A DNA stretch of 64,000 bases from Candidatus Ferrigenium altingense. GTDB taxonomy: Bacteria > Pseudomonadota > Gammaproteobacteria > Burkholderiales > Gallionellaceae. Both the position numbers and the translations under genes were made by a program. A model generated the notes under the pieces. The model saw only the letters and a list, made by a program, of their open reading frames with translations, did not search any database and was not told the origin of the DNA. This document shows, piece after piece, positions 7,080 through 15,118 of the stretch. The stretch lies in NCBI GenBank assembly GCA_020621985.1, contig JAHRYS010000001.1, forward strand, positions 526,459 to 590,458, written 5' to 3'. The stretch's first letter is position 1. Every line of letters begins with the position of its first letter.

Positions 7080-9230
7080 TCAGCTGATATCCAGCGCAAA
7101 GGCCCCCTGATCCCATCCATCCAACCCATCCAGCGTGCCTATTCCATTGAAGGTTTTGACATTGGAATGCAAGTTGACCGTGAAGCTGCACTTGCTATGT
7201 CCACCCAGCATGGTTCCAAAACTTGATTGCGCACTTTCATGCGGCGGATTGGGTGGCACGCCGACGTTGTCCGGATTGGGGTTGGGCGATGTGAGCACAC
7301 CTGTCGCGGTGCCAAGACCACGGTGCCACCAGAGCCTGTGATCCAGCAGGAACATCGGCTCGGGGTGGTACGCGCGATAACCCAGGCTGAAGTTGCTGCT
7401 GGCAGTGCCGAGAATGAATTGGCACTCGGCGGTGTTGGGCGCATGATCTTTACGCAGGTCGATGATTTCGGCATCGGCCTTGCGGTTGTCCCACCAGAGC
7501 ATATGGGTAAGCGCGGCAAAGGGTACCTCGGCAGTGGGGCCGGTTTCCTGATACCAGCGGCGGAAGGTAAAGTGGGCGGCCGCACTGGTTACGCCGACCG
7601 GTGCTGTTGTCCCTTGTGGGCGAAGCAGCTTGCCGGCGGCATCGAACACTTCCACCGTGAACAGGAAGCGTCCGTTGGCGAACTGCGTGGTATCCAGCAC
7701 CGCATGATACTGCCCGCTCTGCCAGTCGCGGTCGGCGTCATAGGGAATTTCGTACAGGTTATTTTGTGTGCCGGCGTTATGCGGGCCAAGCGCCTGCTTG
7801 TTCACATATATATCCGTGCCGACGATTTCATAATAACGCCATTGGCTCGCAGGCAGATAAGTGCGAGCGCCGGTGGGGTTGCCGATGCTATCCGAGGCGC
7901 TCACGCTCACGCGGTAATACTTGGCGCCGACCGTTTTCATCGGTTCGCTAAAGTGATAACGCAGCAGTAGCGAGCCGCCCCAGTTTCTATCCCGGTAAAC
8001 TCCCTTGGCCGCTATGGCGTTGGCAGCCGGGAAAGCCAAGCCATCGTTGTAAGCGGGCACGCCCACACTGTTCCAGTCAGTGGCATCCGGTGTTTTAAGG
8101 TTGTAACTGCCCGTCATGCCGATGTCTTGTAACAGCACGAAAGCACCTTCTTCGTTAGGGAACGGATCATGGCGGCAACTCTGCGCCTGCGGATGATGGC
8201 TGGTAAGGGTGGGGTGTTCGCTGTAGTGATACCATTGGTGCGCCGCCACGCCATCGTAAATCACTGTGCTGATACCGTTGATGTTTTGCTTGATGATGTA
8301 GGCGTAATCTTCGTGGCAATTTAGCAGCATCAAGTGCGGCCGCTCGCTCCAGCAGATATTGAATTCGCCATCGGGACGGATTGATCCCTGCGCAACTTTC
8401 GTCGCGCTTCCGCAGCTACAGCGGAGCCAAGCACGCGCGTTGATGTAAGCGGGGATTTGCTCGATGGGCAAGCTTTTAAGTGCGTGCAAATCTGCGCCGG
8501 CATTAATCGCCATTTCATCGATCGCACCGCTCTTGAAAAACGGAAACGTAAACGGTGAGGGGTCGGGTTCCGGGCGTGGCGGCCATTTGATGACCGGTAC
8601 ATCCGGATGGAATCTTTCAAGTATATCGACCAGATCGGGCAAGCGCGGATCGAATACCACCCAAGGTGTGCAGCAGCAGGTGCGGCGATAGACCTCCACC
8701 AAACCATCGCACACGATGTCGCAATGATGCGGCCAGAACTTTGAATAGCCCGGTTTGGCGATGGCGGCGTCCATCATCGCATTGGCGGCAAGTCTGGTGT
8801 GCGCCTTCGCACTCAATAGCCCGATATTGGTTAACGCCACCTGTTGCACAAGCTGCGTGAGCAGCAGCGGCCAAGGATAGCAGTGCTTCACACTGCCACT
8901 TACACAACGCTTGATCCACAACAGTTTATACCAGTCATTCTTTGCCAGTTCGATCACGCCACTGGTTTCCAGCGCCTGTTTGAACTGCGCTGCTCGATAG
9001 GTGATTACGCGAGTCTTATCGATACTTGAAAACTTCTCGGCCACCGGGCCAATAAGCACCTGCGCCGCGCCGGAAAGAGCCTTGGGGGATAACTTGAAAT
9101 TACCCCCAGCATCCACCCGGGCCGTTTCTATCAGCTTGTTGGCACGGTCCACAGCATAGACTGCAAATTCTGCCGCAGGCTCCCTCTCCGTGTGGCCAAT
9201 CAGTTCAATACGCATTTGTTGCTTGTCCAT
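7080..9230 (-). CDS. 716-aa protein of unknown function
   Basis: A long open frame with plausible protein composition that I cannot assign. Residues 1-60 look like a beta-sandwich 'carboxypeptidase-regulatory-like' start ('ETARVDAGGNFKL'). A helical part follows, with a cysteine cluster ('YRRTCCCTPW', 'HHCDIVCDG', 'WLRCSCGSA'). The C-terminal half is rich in Trp, Tyr, His and Asn, with motifs such as 'HQWYHYSEHP' and 'DTTQFANGRFLFTVEVFDAAG', the latter resembling an immunoglobulin-like domain. There is no signal peptide or membrane segment. The start follows ataggag, itself in the loop of a small hairpin (atcact...agtgat). It lies 290 bp downstream of the multi-hydrolase gene on the same strand and may be functionally paired with it. 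His/Cys richness hints at metal binding. Confidence 0.6.
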   Translation of the reverse strand: MDKQQMRIELIGHTEREPAAEFAVYAVDRANKLIETARVDAGGNFKLSPKALSGAAQVLIGPVAEKFSSIDKTRVITYRAAQFKQALETSGVIELAKNDWYKLLWIKRCVSGSVKHCYPWPLLLTQLVQQVALTNIGLLSAKAHTRLAANAMMDAAIAKPGYSKFWPHHCDIVCDGLVEVYRRTCCCTPWVVFDPRLPDLVDILERFHPDVPVIKWPPRPEPDPSPFTFPFFKSGAIDEMAINAGADLHALKSLPIEQIPAYINARAWLRCSCGSATKVAQGSIRPDGEFNICWSERPHLMLLNCHEDYAYIIKQNINGISTVIYDGVAAHQWYHYSEHPTLTSHHPQAQSCRHDPFPNEEGAFVLLQDIGMTGSYNLKTPDATDWNSVGVPAYNDGLAFPAANAIAAKGVYRDRNWGGSLLLRYHFSEPMKTVGAKYYRVSVSASDSIGNPTGARTYLPASQWRYYEIVGTDIYVNKQALGPHNAGTQNNLYEIPYDADRDWQSGQYHAVLDTTQFANGRFLFTVEVFDAAGKLLRPQGTTAPVGVTSAAAHFTFRRWYQETGPTAEVPFAALTHMLWWDNRKADAEIIDLRKDHAPNTAECQFILGTASSNFSLGYRAYHPEPMFLLDHRLWWHRGLGTATGVLTSPNPNPDNVGVPPNPPHESAQSSFGTMLGGHSKCSFTVNLHSNVKTFNGIGTLDGLDGWDQGAFALDIS

Positions 9231-9520
9231 GATATATCACTCCTATAGTGATCCCCTCAGTCAAGACAATCATGCGTCGAGCTTAAGAGGATAGACTTGC
9301 ACATGCAGCAGAGCGGCGCTGCCCCGTTATTCCTGAGTAATTTTTTCTGTCTCACTGAATTTGTCCACAATCCTTGCTCCGCCTCCGCTCGCTGTACGGT
9401 AGGCATCTTTCTTGCGCTTCATCCAGAAAGAAAGCCATAGAACCAGCATCACTTTGCTTTGCTGGAATAAACACATCGTGATGCTGGCCCATTTGAGCGC
9501 CAGAGAATTTAAACAGCCTG
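9231..9520. other. 290-bp intergenic stretch with no gene seen
   Basis: This lies between two large minus-strand genes. A short minus-strand frame (9352-9603) overlaps the 954-aa gene and has no credible composition or ribosome site. The piece around 9375-9440 (rich in cctccgctcgctgta and cttgcgcttcatcc) has the look of repeat-derived DNA, but I cannot show a second copy in this window. Confidence 0.4.
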
Positions 9521-12385
9521 CTAGAACCCGACCAGATCGTCGACTGGCAAGGCGAGCGGCGCACCGGTGATCCGCTCCAGTGTCTTGCCGATGATTTCGA
9601 CATTGTTGTCGAAGCCGCCGTGCGATGCGCTGGCGGTCTTCTCCGGCATGTCGGCGCCGTTGCCGCGCCGGGTGAGGATTTTTTCCTCGTTGTGGATGGT
9701 CAGGCGATCCTTCAGCTTGCTGATTTCCACGGCATTGCGCCAGTTGGTCAGGGTTTCGGCGGTGCTTGGCGAGCCATCCCAGCCGGAATACTGGGGATTG
9801 TAGACATTCTCCAGGCCAAGGATGGGCATGCGCAAATCGGCCTCGAGCGCGTTGGAAACGAAGTAGAGCAGGGACTTCTGGTAGACAAACGCGACGTTGT
9901 CATCCTGCTCGCGCTGATCCGCCAGGATGTCGAGGTGCAGCCTGCTCATGATCTCGGCTTGGGTGGCGTAGTGCCGGTTGGCAAAGGCGACCGTGCAGGC
10001 CGGGGCGTACAGATGGACGGATTTGACGCTGCCGGTCAGGCCTTTCTGCGCCAGGTTGCCGAGCAATCTGCCCAGGGCGATGGAGCCGGCGGAATGGCCC
10101 ATGAGGTGCAGTTCGAATTTGTCGCCCCAGCTGCCGGCCAGCGAGCGCAGCGCTTCGGTCAGCAGGTCGCCGCCCCGTCCGCTTTCCGCTGCGAGTTCGG
10201 CGTTTTCCTTCATTTCGCTCCACAGCGGGCGGGCGAGCGGGCGTCCGATGGTTTTTTCGACGACGGGGTCGCTGACCTTGTCGGTCAGCCAGCCGCCGAT
10301 GCCCCCGGCCATGCCTGCTGCGCCGGGGCTGACTTTATCCGCCAGAATGTTGCTCAGCGATTCGAGCAGGCCGCTCTTCCACACCAGGAACAGCGGGTAG
10401 CAGCCGTTGCCGAGGAAATAGCGCCCCATCGCCTGGGCGCGCTGGATTGCATCTTTTTCACTGTTGAGGCCGCCATGCGCGTAGATCACCAGGCGTTTTT
10501 TCTCGTGCGGATTCTGCCGGAACCAGGTGTCCGGCAGAACGCACGCCTGGTTCTGCAAGGTGCGAGTGACGCCATCCAGCTTGTCGAAGCGATTGATCTT
10601 GCCATTGTTGCCCAGCACGATGCTGTGCCGGTAGGCGGTGCCCTCGTCCCACCAGTTGTTGCGGGCGGCGGCAGCAGCGCCCGCCACTTCTCTGTCGCCC
10701 GCCGCGAGGCGGCCCGAGACGACCCCCGGCACGCCCAGCGCAGCGACCCAGACGTCCATCGCATGCGCCAGCCAATCCGCATAGCTGACCACGGCGAAAC
10801 CGCCGGCTCCCCAATGGTCGCCCCAGGAATTCTGGATTACGAAACCGGTGCGATTGAAGCCCACCAGCGCGAAGGCGTGGCCGCCGCTGCGCGACGGCTT
10901 GCCGTCGTAGGCGACCACCGGCAGGGTGGCATGGGATGCCGGCGGCTTGGCGCTGGTCTTGACCGTATCCCAGCCTTTATGGGTATAGGATGAAGCGTAG
11001 ATCGCGCCGACTTCCAGGATCGCCGCCTGCAAGTCGGTGATGGCCTGCGGGTCGATGCGGTAATACACCCCCAGCGTCCGTTCCACGGCGTCGCTGTCCC
11101 AGCCCGACTTGGGCAGGGTATCGCTTCCTTCTGCGTAAGGCCATTTGGACTCAAGGCAGACGCCGTTGTGATACCAGCCCTTGAGCGCGCCCCGGCAGCT
11201 CGAGCCGTCGTAGTTTTCGCCCTCGTATTCATCGAAACGCCGCGCGAAGTGATACAGCATGCGCGGGCTGACCGACTCGAGTTTCTTCGGCATTCCGGCG
11301 GATCGCCAGCGCAGGTAGTTGACGACGCAGGCTAGGCCGAAACCGGTGCATGCCCCTTCCTGCCCCTGATCCAGAATGAGCCCGGCCTTGGTATAGGCGC
11401 CCATGAAATGCTTGATGTCGTCGTCCGCCGGAAATATCTGCGGCAGCGAGCGCGGCGGCGGCAGGTACTGCCGGTCGCGCAGATCCGCCGGGTCGCGCGT
11501 TACGTTGAGGGATGCCCGGCGCGCCGCGATCGGGGCTGCCGCCCTGGCCAGCGCACCGACCAGCGGTTTCGCGGCCCAGACTTTCTGCGCGCTGCGGAAA
11601 GTGTCGGTAAACCGCTCCAGGCCGTGGCTGCCGCCATTGACTACCTTGCGCGCCGCCTTCAGGTCATCCCTGCCCAGCGCCTTGGCCAACTTGTCCCTGT
11701 TCTCATCGAGATAGGCGGCCAGCAGGCAGGCGGCGACTTCCGGCGCGCATGCGCAATCCGGGTTGTCTGCCAGTGCGATGTCGAGAACCTTGCCGTACTT
11801 TTCGTAATTGTCGCGCCCGGTCAATTGCACGAAGCCCCGCCCGCGATAGCGCGCGCCATCGCCCGGCTGCTTGTTGCCCAGCTTGTATTCGTAAGCGCTG
11901 AAGGCGGCCTGGCCGGGCAGCGTGTTGAAATGGGAGGGCATTTCGGCGATCGGCACGAAACCCTCGGTCTCGGCGCGTATCGTGCCCAGCGCGGTGCTGA
12001 TCATGTTCGCGTCGGTCAGGCCGAAGGCTGACAGTGCCGCGGTCACATAGGGCAGATTCTTGGCGATATTGGATGTCTTGGTGTAGGGAAATAACTTGTT
12101 CACCAGGGCGGCGTCCACGCTGACGGCCAATTCTGGGGGCGGCGCAATGCCCAGTGCGGACAGGGTGCGCGGCCCGGCGATGCCGTCCGCCACCAAGCCC
12201 ACGCCGGACTGCCAGGCGCGCAGGGCGGTCTCGGTGTCGGCGTCGAATTCATTGCCGGCGGCCAGGCCGGGGTAAGCCGCTGCGCCATCGCCCAAGGCCT
12301 TGCGCAAGGCTTTCTTCAGTTCGGCAACTTCCTTACCGGTGTTGCCCCGCATCAACAGTAGTATTTTGATTTTCGCGCTTTCCAT
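9521..12385 (-). CDS. four-module hydrolase: PG-binding, GH19-like lysozyme, papain-like protease, lipase-like
   Basis: A 954-aa protein with no signal peptide. Residues ~10-78 resemble a PG_binding_1 domain ('DADTETALRAWQ', 'ADGIAGPRTLSAL'). Residues ~85-270 look like a GH19-type endolysin: an acidic site around E139 in 'IRAETEGF' and 'YRGRGFVQLTGRDNY' at 180-194. Residues ~325-550 carry a papain-type C1 protease triad: Cys346 in 'DQGQEGACTGFG', His503 in 'GGHAFALVGF' and Asn519 in 'QNSWGDHWGAGGF'. Residues ~630-850 form an alpha/beta-hydrolase, with 'YAHGG' near 635-639 and the nucleophile Ser765 in 'LMGHSAGS'. GGGAGG precedes the start. Each family is known; joining cell-wall, protein and lipid or ester hydrolysis in one chain is unusual and suggests an effector or predation/lysis enzyme. 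No VgrG, Hcp, PAAR or phage gene is nearby, so delivery is unknown. Confidence 0.82.
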   Translation of the reverse strand: MESAKIKILLLMRGNTGKEVAELKKALRKALGDGAAAYPGLAAGNEFDADTETALRAWQSGVGLVADGIAGPRTLSALGIAPPPELAVSVDAALVNKLFPYTKTSNIAKNLPYVTAALSAFGLTDANMISTALGTIRAETEGFVPIAEMPSHFNTLPGQAAFSAYEYKLGNKQPGDGARYRGRGFVQLTGRDNYEKYGKVLDIALADNPDCACAPEVAACLLAAYLDENRDKLAKALGRDDLKAARKVVNGGSHGLERFTDTFRSAQKVWAAKPLVGALARAAAPIAARRASLNVTRDPADLRDRQYLPPPRSLPQIFPADDDIKHFMGAYTKAGLILDQGQEGACTGFGLACVVNYLRWRSAGMPKKLESVSPRMLYHFARRFDEYEGENYDGSSCRGALKGWYHNGVCLESKWPYAEGSDTLPKSGWDSDAVERTLGVYYRIDPQAITDLQAAILEVGAIYASSYTHKGWDTVKTSAKPPASHATLPVVAYDGKPSRSGGHAFALVGFNRTGFVIQNSWGDHWGAGGFAVVSYADWLAHAMDVWVAALGVPGVVSGRLAAGDREVAGAAAAARNNWWDEGTAYRHSIVLGNNGKINRFDKLDGVTRTLQNQACVLPDTWFRQNPHEKKRLVIYAHGGLNSEKDAIQRAQAMGRYFLGNGCYPLFLVWKSGLLESLSNILADKVSPGAAGMAGGIGGWLTDKVSDPVVEKTIGRPLARPLWSEMKENAELAAESGRGGDLLTEALRSLAGSWGDKFELHLMGHSAGSIALGRLLGNLAQKGLTGSVKSVHLYAPACTVAFANRHYATQAEIMSRLHLDILADQREQDDNVAFVYQKSLLYFVSNALEADLRMPILGLENVYNPQYSGWDGSPSTAETLTNWRNAVEISKLKDRLTIHNEEKILTRRGNGADMPEKTASASHGGFDNNVEIIGKTLERITGAPLALPVDDLVGF

Positions 12386-12504
12386 TTTATTCGCCTCCCT
12401 TGCGGTGGTTGAACAACGATAAGCATGATTTTTAATTACACGGTCAGGCGGCTTGCGGAAGTCTGGTTGCGGGGCATTCTAGGCAGTTGATTTGCCTTAT
12501 ACAA

Positions 12505-12534
12505 TAGGCCGAAATGCCTATATATTTCGGTCTA
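12505..12534. promoter_or_regulatory. hairpin/operator-like inverted repeat upstream of the multi-hydrolase gene
   Basis: Arms taggccgaaat (12505-12515) and atttcggtcta (12524-12534) pair with one mismatch or G-U around an 8-nt AT-rich loop. It lies 120 bp upstream of the 954-aa gene start, in a 333-bp gap that is AT-richer than its surroundings. It could be an operator or leader hairpin. No clear -35/-10 pair was identified. Nothing else was seen in 12386-12673. Confidence 0.35.
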
Positions 12535-12673
12535 TGGAGGCGTGTTTTTCCTTTAATATATCGACGCAAACAGGTGTTTTTCTGCACAAACTATAAAAAG
12601 AAAGGCCAGAAGTTCCGCGATATTAAGCGTTTCTGCAATGGCCGAAGCACGGTTGGAAAACCTTGCCGCCAAT

Positions 12674-12705
12674 AAAAAAGGGGATGCCGAAGCATCCCCT
12701 TTTTT
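12674..12705. terminator. Rho-independent terminator after the parvulin gene
   Basis: A perfect 14-bp stem (12674-12687 with 12692-12705) with a cgaa tetraloop, A/T tracts on both sides, 14 bp beyond the parvulin stop. It can work in both directions but serves the minus-strand operon. Confidence 0.9.
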
Positions 12706-12718
12706 GATTTGTTGCCGG

Positions 12719-13504
12719 CTACTCGATCTTGGCCTTGGCGCGCAATTCATCAATCGCTTTCTTGATCGATTGCTGTTGCAGGCGCTGTTGCAGTTGCGCC
12801 TTGATCTCTTCAAATGGCGGCACTTTCAGTTCGCGCGTGTCGTCCAGTTTGATGACATGCCAGCCGAATTGCGACTGTACTGGTTCTTTGGTGTACTCGC
12901 CCTTTTTCAGGTTGAGCAGCGCATTGGCAAACTCCGGAACGAAATTGCCCGGCACTGCCCAGCCCAATGAGCCGCCTTGCGCTGCAGAACCGGTATCCTT
13001 GGATTTTGCGGCGAGTTTCTCGAATTTGGCTTTCTTGCCCAGTTGCGCGATGATGTCCTTGGCCTCGGCTTCGGTTCCCACCAGGATGTGACGGGTGTTG
13101 TATTCCTTGTTGCCCAGCTTGGCTTTCAGCTTGTCGTATTCCTGCTTGAGCTGGTCTTCGCTGATCGGGTGATTCTTGGCGTAGTCCTGCACGAATGCGC
13201 CGACCAGCACGGATTGTTTGGCCAGTTCGACTTGCTGCACCACGTCGGGATTCTTGTCCAGTCCGGCCTTCACGGCTTCCTGTGCCATGACTTCGAGGTT
13301 GATCATGTCATCGCGGATCGCCTTGCGCAGTTCCGGGCTGTCTGCCTGGCCTTGTGCGGCGGCGGCCTTGACGCGCAGGTCGATGCGCGCCTGTGGAATG
13401 GAAACGCCGTTTACCAGAGCGGCGGATTTGTCTTCGGCGAAGGCGGGGTTAATCGCCAGTGCGCCCAGAATTGCCAGCGCCGCAAATTTGCCAGTTTTCA
13501 ACAT
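12719..13504 (-). CDS. periplasmic parvulin-type peptidyl-prolyl isomerase
   Basis: A 261-aa protein with a Sec signal peptide (residues 1-23, ending 'INPAFA'). An N-terminal SurA/PpiC-like helical chaperone region (~35-130) follows. A parvulin domain (~135-230) carries 'TRHILVGTEAEA', 'GGSLGWAVPGNFVPEFANAL' and 'SQFGWHVIKLDD'. It assists folding of exported proteins by prolyl isomerisation. The gene is the last of the yciB-yciI-bolA-parvulin run, 35 bp after bolA, a neighbourhood I know from other betaproteobacteria. A ggag-type site precedes the ATG. Confidence 0.9.
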   Translation of the reverse strand: MLKTGKFAALAILGALAINPAFAEDKSAALVNGVSIPQARIDLRVKAAAAQGQADSPELRKAIRDDMINLEVMAQEAVKAGLDKNPDVVQQVELAKQSVLVGAFVQDYAKNHPISEDQLKQEYDKLKAKLGNKEYNTRHILVGTEAEAKDIIAQLGKKAKFEKLAAKSKDTGSAAQGGSLGWAVPGNFVPEFANALLNLKKGEYTKEPVQSQFGWHVIKLDDTRELKVPPFEEIKAQLQQRLQQQSIKKAIDELRAKAKIE

Positions 13505-13539
13505 TACGAGTTCTCCTTGAAATAAACAAAAATTGATAA

Positions 13540-13806
13540 TTAAATTTCATCCGGCGTATACGCCTGAATGTTGAGCGCGTGTATTTCGCGCTTCATCATT
13601 TCTCCCAGCGCGGAATATATCATACGGTGGCGCGCCATCATATTGTTGCCGCCAAACTGCGCCGAGACGATGCGTAGCGCATAGTGCCCGCCGCCTTCGC
13701 GCGCACCGGCATGTCCGGCGTGTTTGCGGCTTTCGTCGACGATGTCGAGCTGGACGGGGTCAAGCGCGGCGAGGTGCCGGTGCATCACAGCCACACGCGT
13801 GCTCAT
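13540..13806 (-). CDS. bolA: BolA family protein
   Basis: An 88-aa protein with the BolA fold signature: '[16 protein letters not shown]' with the conserved DES..H.GH, then '[14 protein letters not shown]', '[13 protein letters not shown]' and '[12 protein letters not shown]'. BolA proteins pair with monothiol glutaredoxins in Fe-S and redox homeostasis and influence morphology and stress responses. The conserved His in the C-terminal half (in 'EIHALNIQ') is a candidate Fe-S ligand. Its ATG overlaps the yciI stop by four bases (ATGA), so the two are translationally coupled. Confidence 0.92.
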   Translation of the reverse strand: MSTRVAVMHRHLAALDPVQLDIVDESRKHAGHAGAREGGGHYALRIVSAQFGGNNMMARHRMIYSALGEMMKREIHALNIQAYTPDEI

Positions 13807-14102
13807 GCGGGCAACACCTTCTTGAATGGCTGCACGGTAATTTGCCCGAACACGCCGGCGGCATACGGGTCAGTTTCCGCCCATTCCTGCGCTGCCTGCA
13901 ACGATGCGAATTCGGCAACAATCAGGCTGCCGGCGAAGCCCGCCGCACCCGGGTCAACCGCATCCACCGCGGGAAAGGGGCCTGCCAGCAGCAACCGGCC
14001 TTCATCCTGCAGCGCCTGCAAGCGCGCCAGATGCGCGGGGCGTGCCGCCATGCGTTTGTCCAGGCTGTCCGGGGTGTCCTGGCCGATGATTGCGTACCAC
14101 AT
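13803..14102 (-). CDS. yciI: YciI-like protein
   Basis: A 99-aa protein starting [13 protein letters not shown] and matching the YCII family: '[23 protein letters not shown]' with the conserved R..H...L.....G....AGP, and '[20 protein letters not shown]' with the conserved D-P. The family has a ferredoxin-like dimeric fold with a His-Asp pair; its reaction is not firmly known. I use the ATG at 14102 because the preceding gene's stop overlaps it (TGATG), and the longer frame would run back inside yciB. Confidence 0.88.
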   Translation of the reverse strand: MWYAIIGQDTPDSLDKRMAARPAHLARLQALQDEGRLLLAGPFPAVDAVDPGAAGFAGSLIVAEFASLQAAQEWAETDPYAAGVFGQITVQPFKKVLPA

Positions 14103-14644
14103 CAGTTGTTTTCCTTCTTTTCGTCCACATACTTCGCCAGCCACGCGCTTTGCGCCAGGATGAATACCGCCATCAAGCCGGTGAAGCCGAACAGTTTGAA
14201 ATTCACCCAGCTATCTGTCGAATAGTTGAACGCCACATATAAATTGATAAAGCCGAGTACCGCAAAAAACAGGCTCCAGCTCAGGTTCAGGCGATTCCAG
14301 ATATGCAGCGGCAGGGCGATTTTTTCATGCAGCAGGGCGCGCATCAGGTTCTTGTTGAACAGTAAATTCGAGAACAGCAAAATGACCGAGAACAGCCAGT
14401 ACAGCACGGTAGGTTTCCACTTGATGAAGGTTTCGTCATGCAGCAGCAGCGTGGCGCCGCCGAATACGCCGATGATGACGAAGCTCACCCACAGCATGGT
14501 GTCCACCTTGCCGTGCCGGAATTTCGTCCAGATGATTTGCGCGATGGTTGCCGCAATGGCTATTGCCGTGGCGACATAAATGCCCTGGAACTTGAAAGCG
14601 ACAAAAAACAGGATGACGGGGAACAGGTCGAAGAGCAGTTTCAT
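14102..14644 (-). CDS. yciB: inner-membrane septation/spanning protein YciB (IspZ)
   Basis: A 180-aa protein with five to six transmembrane helices and family landmarks: '[19 protein letters not shown]' at the start, '[17 protein letters not shown]', '[12 protein letters not shown]' and '[12 protein letters not shown]'. YciB links the cell envelope and division machinery and affects septation and osmotic behaviour. It starts 3 bp after the msrB stop, and its own stop overlaps the yciI start by one base, so msrB-yciB-yciI-bolA-parvulin are probably one transcript. Confidence 0.93.
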   Translation of the reverse strand: MKLLFDLFPVILFFVAFKFQGIYVATAIAIAATIAQIIWTKFRHGKVDTMLWVSFVIIGVFGGATLLLHDETFIKWKPTVLYWLFSVILLFSNLLFNKNLMRALLHEKIALPLHIWNRLNLSWSLFFAVLGFINLYVAFNYSTDSWVNFKLFGFTGLMAVFILAQSAWLAKYVDEKKENN

Positions 14645-14647
14645 GAA

Positions 14648-15040
14648 TTATTTTTTATCCAGCTTAAGTGCGGCGGAGTTGATGCAAAAGCGCAATCCGG
14701 TAGGTTGCGGGCCGTCCGGGAAGATATGCCCGAGATGCGCGCCGCATTGTTTGCAGCACACTTCCACACGTTCCATCCCGTGGCTGGTATCGGCGCGTGC
14801 GGTGATGCTTTCGGGGCGGTAGGGCTGCCAGAAACTCGGCCAGCCGGAACCCGAATCAAATTTGGCATCGGAGTCGAACAGTGCATTGCCGCAACACGCG
14901 CAACGGTAAATGCCCGCGTCATGACAATCCCAGTATGCGCCGCTGAAGGCCGGCTCGGTGCCGCACTGGCGGCATATCTGATATTGCTCCGGCGTGAGTT
15001 CCTTGCGCCATTCGGCATCGGATTTTTCGATTTTATGCAT
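14648..15040 (-). CDS. msrB: peptide methionine-(R)-S-oxide reductase
   Basis: A 130-aa protein starting [20 protein letters not shown]. It carries the MsrB core: '[10 protein letters not shown]', two zinc CxxC pairs ('[10 protein letters not shown]' and '[13 protein letters not shown]') and the catalytic Cys in '[13 protein letters not shown]'. It reduces methionine-R-sulfoxide in proteins using thioredoxin. A longer frame extends upstream through the palindromic repeat and is rejected. The ATG at 15040 matches the usual family N-terminus. No signal peptide, so cytoplasmic. Confidence 0.95.
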   Translation of the reverse strand: MHKIEKSDAEWRKELTPEQYQICRQCGTEPAFSGAYWDCHDAGIYRCACCGNALFDSDAKFDSGSGWPSFWQPYRPESITARADTSHGMERVEVCCKQCGAHLGHIFPDGPQPTGLRFCINSAALKLDKK

Positions 15041-15058
15041 GATGTAAAAACCATTCGC

Positions 15059-15118
15059 GTAGGGGCGCGATTCATCGCGCCCATTCTCAGGCAAGGGCGC
15101 GATGAATCGCGCCCCTAC
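15059..15118. repeat. 24-bp perfect inverted repeat overlapping a stop codon
   Basis: Arms 15059-15082 and 15095-15118 are perfect reverse complements with a 12-nt loop. They belong to the same family as 5938-6010 (same gtaggggcg...cgccc frame, different core). The right arm contains the stop codon (15115-15117) of the PhoH gene, so the element has supplied or preserved that stop. It fills most of the gap between the PhoH gene and msrB. Confidence 0.88.

Noticed and set aside
9620-10993. 457-codon plus-strand ORF inside the multi-hydrolase gene
   Set aside because: Opposite strand of a gene with four recognised domains; no start signal and unlikely composition.
398-12385. Prophage or phage lysis cassette (M15 endolysin, GH19 endolysin)
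   Set aside because: No terminase, capsid, tail, integrase or holin/spanin genes nearby; the lipases and multi-domain fusion are not phage-like.
398-12385. Type VI secretion effector island
   Set aside because: Patatin, lipase and peptidase types fit effectors, but no VgrG, Hcp, PAAR or adaptor is visible; kept only as a speculative idea.
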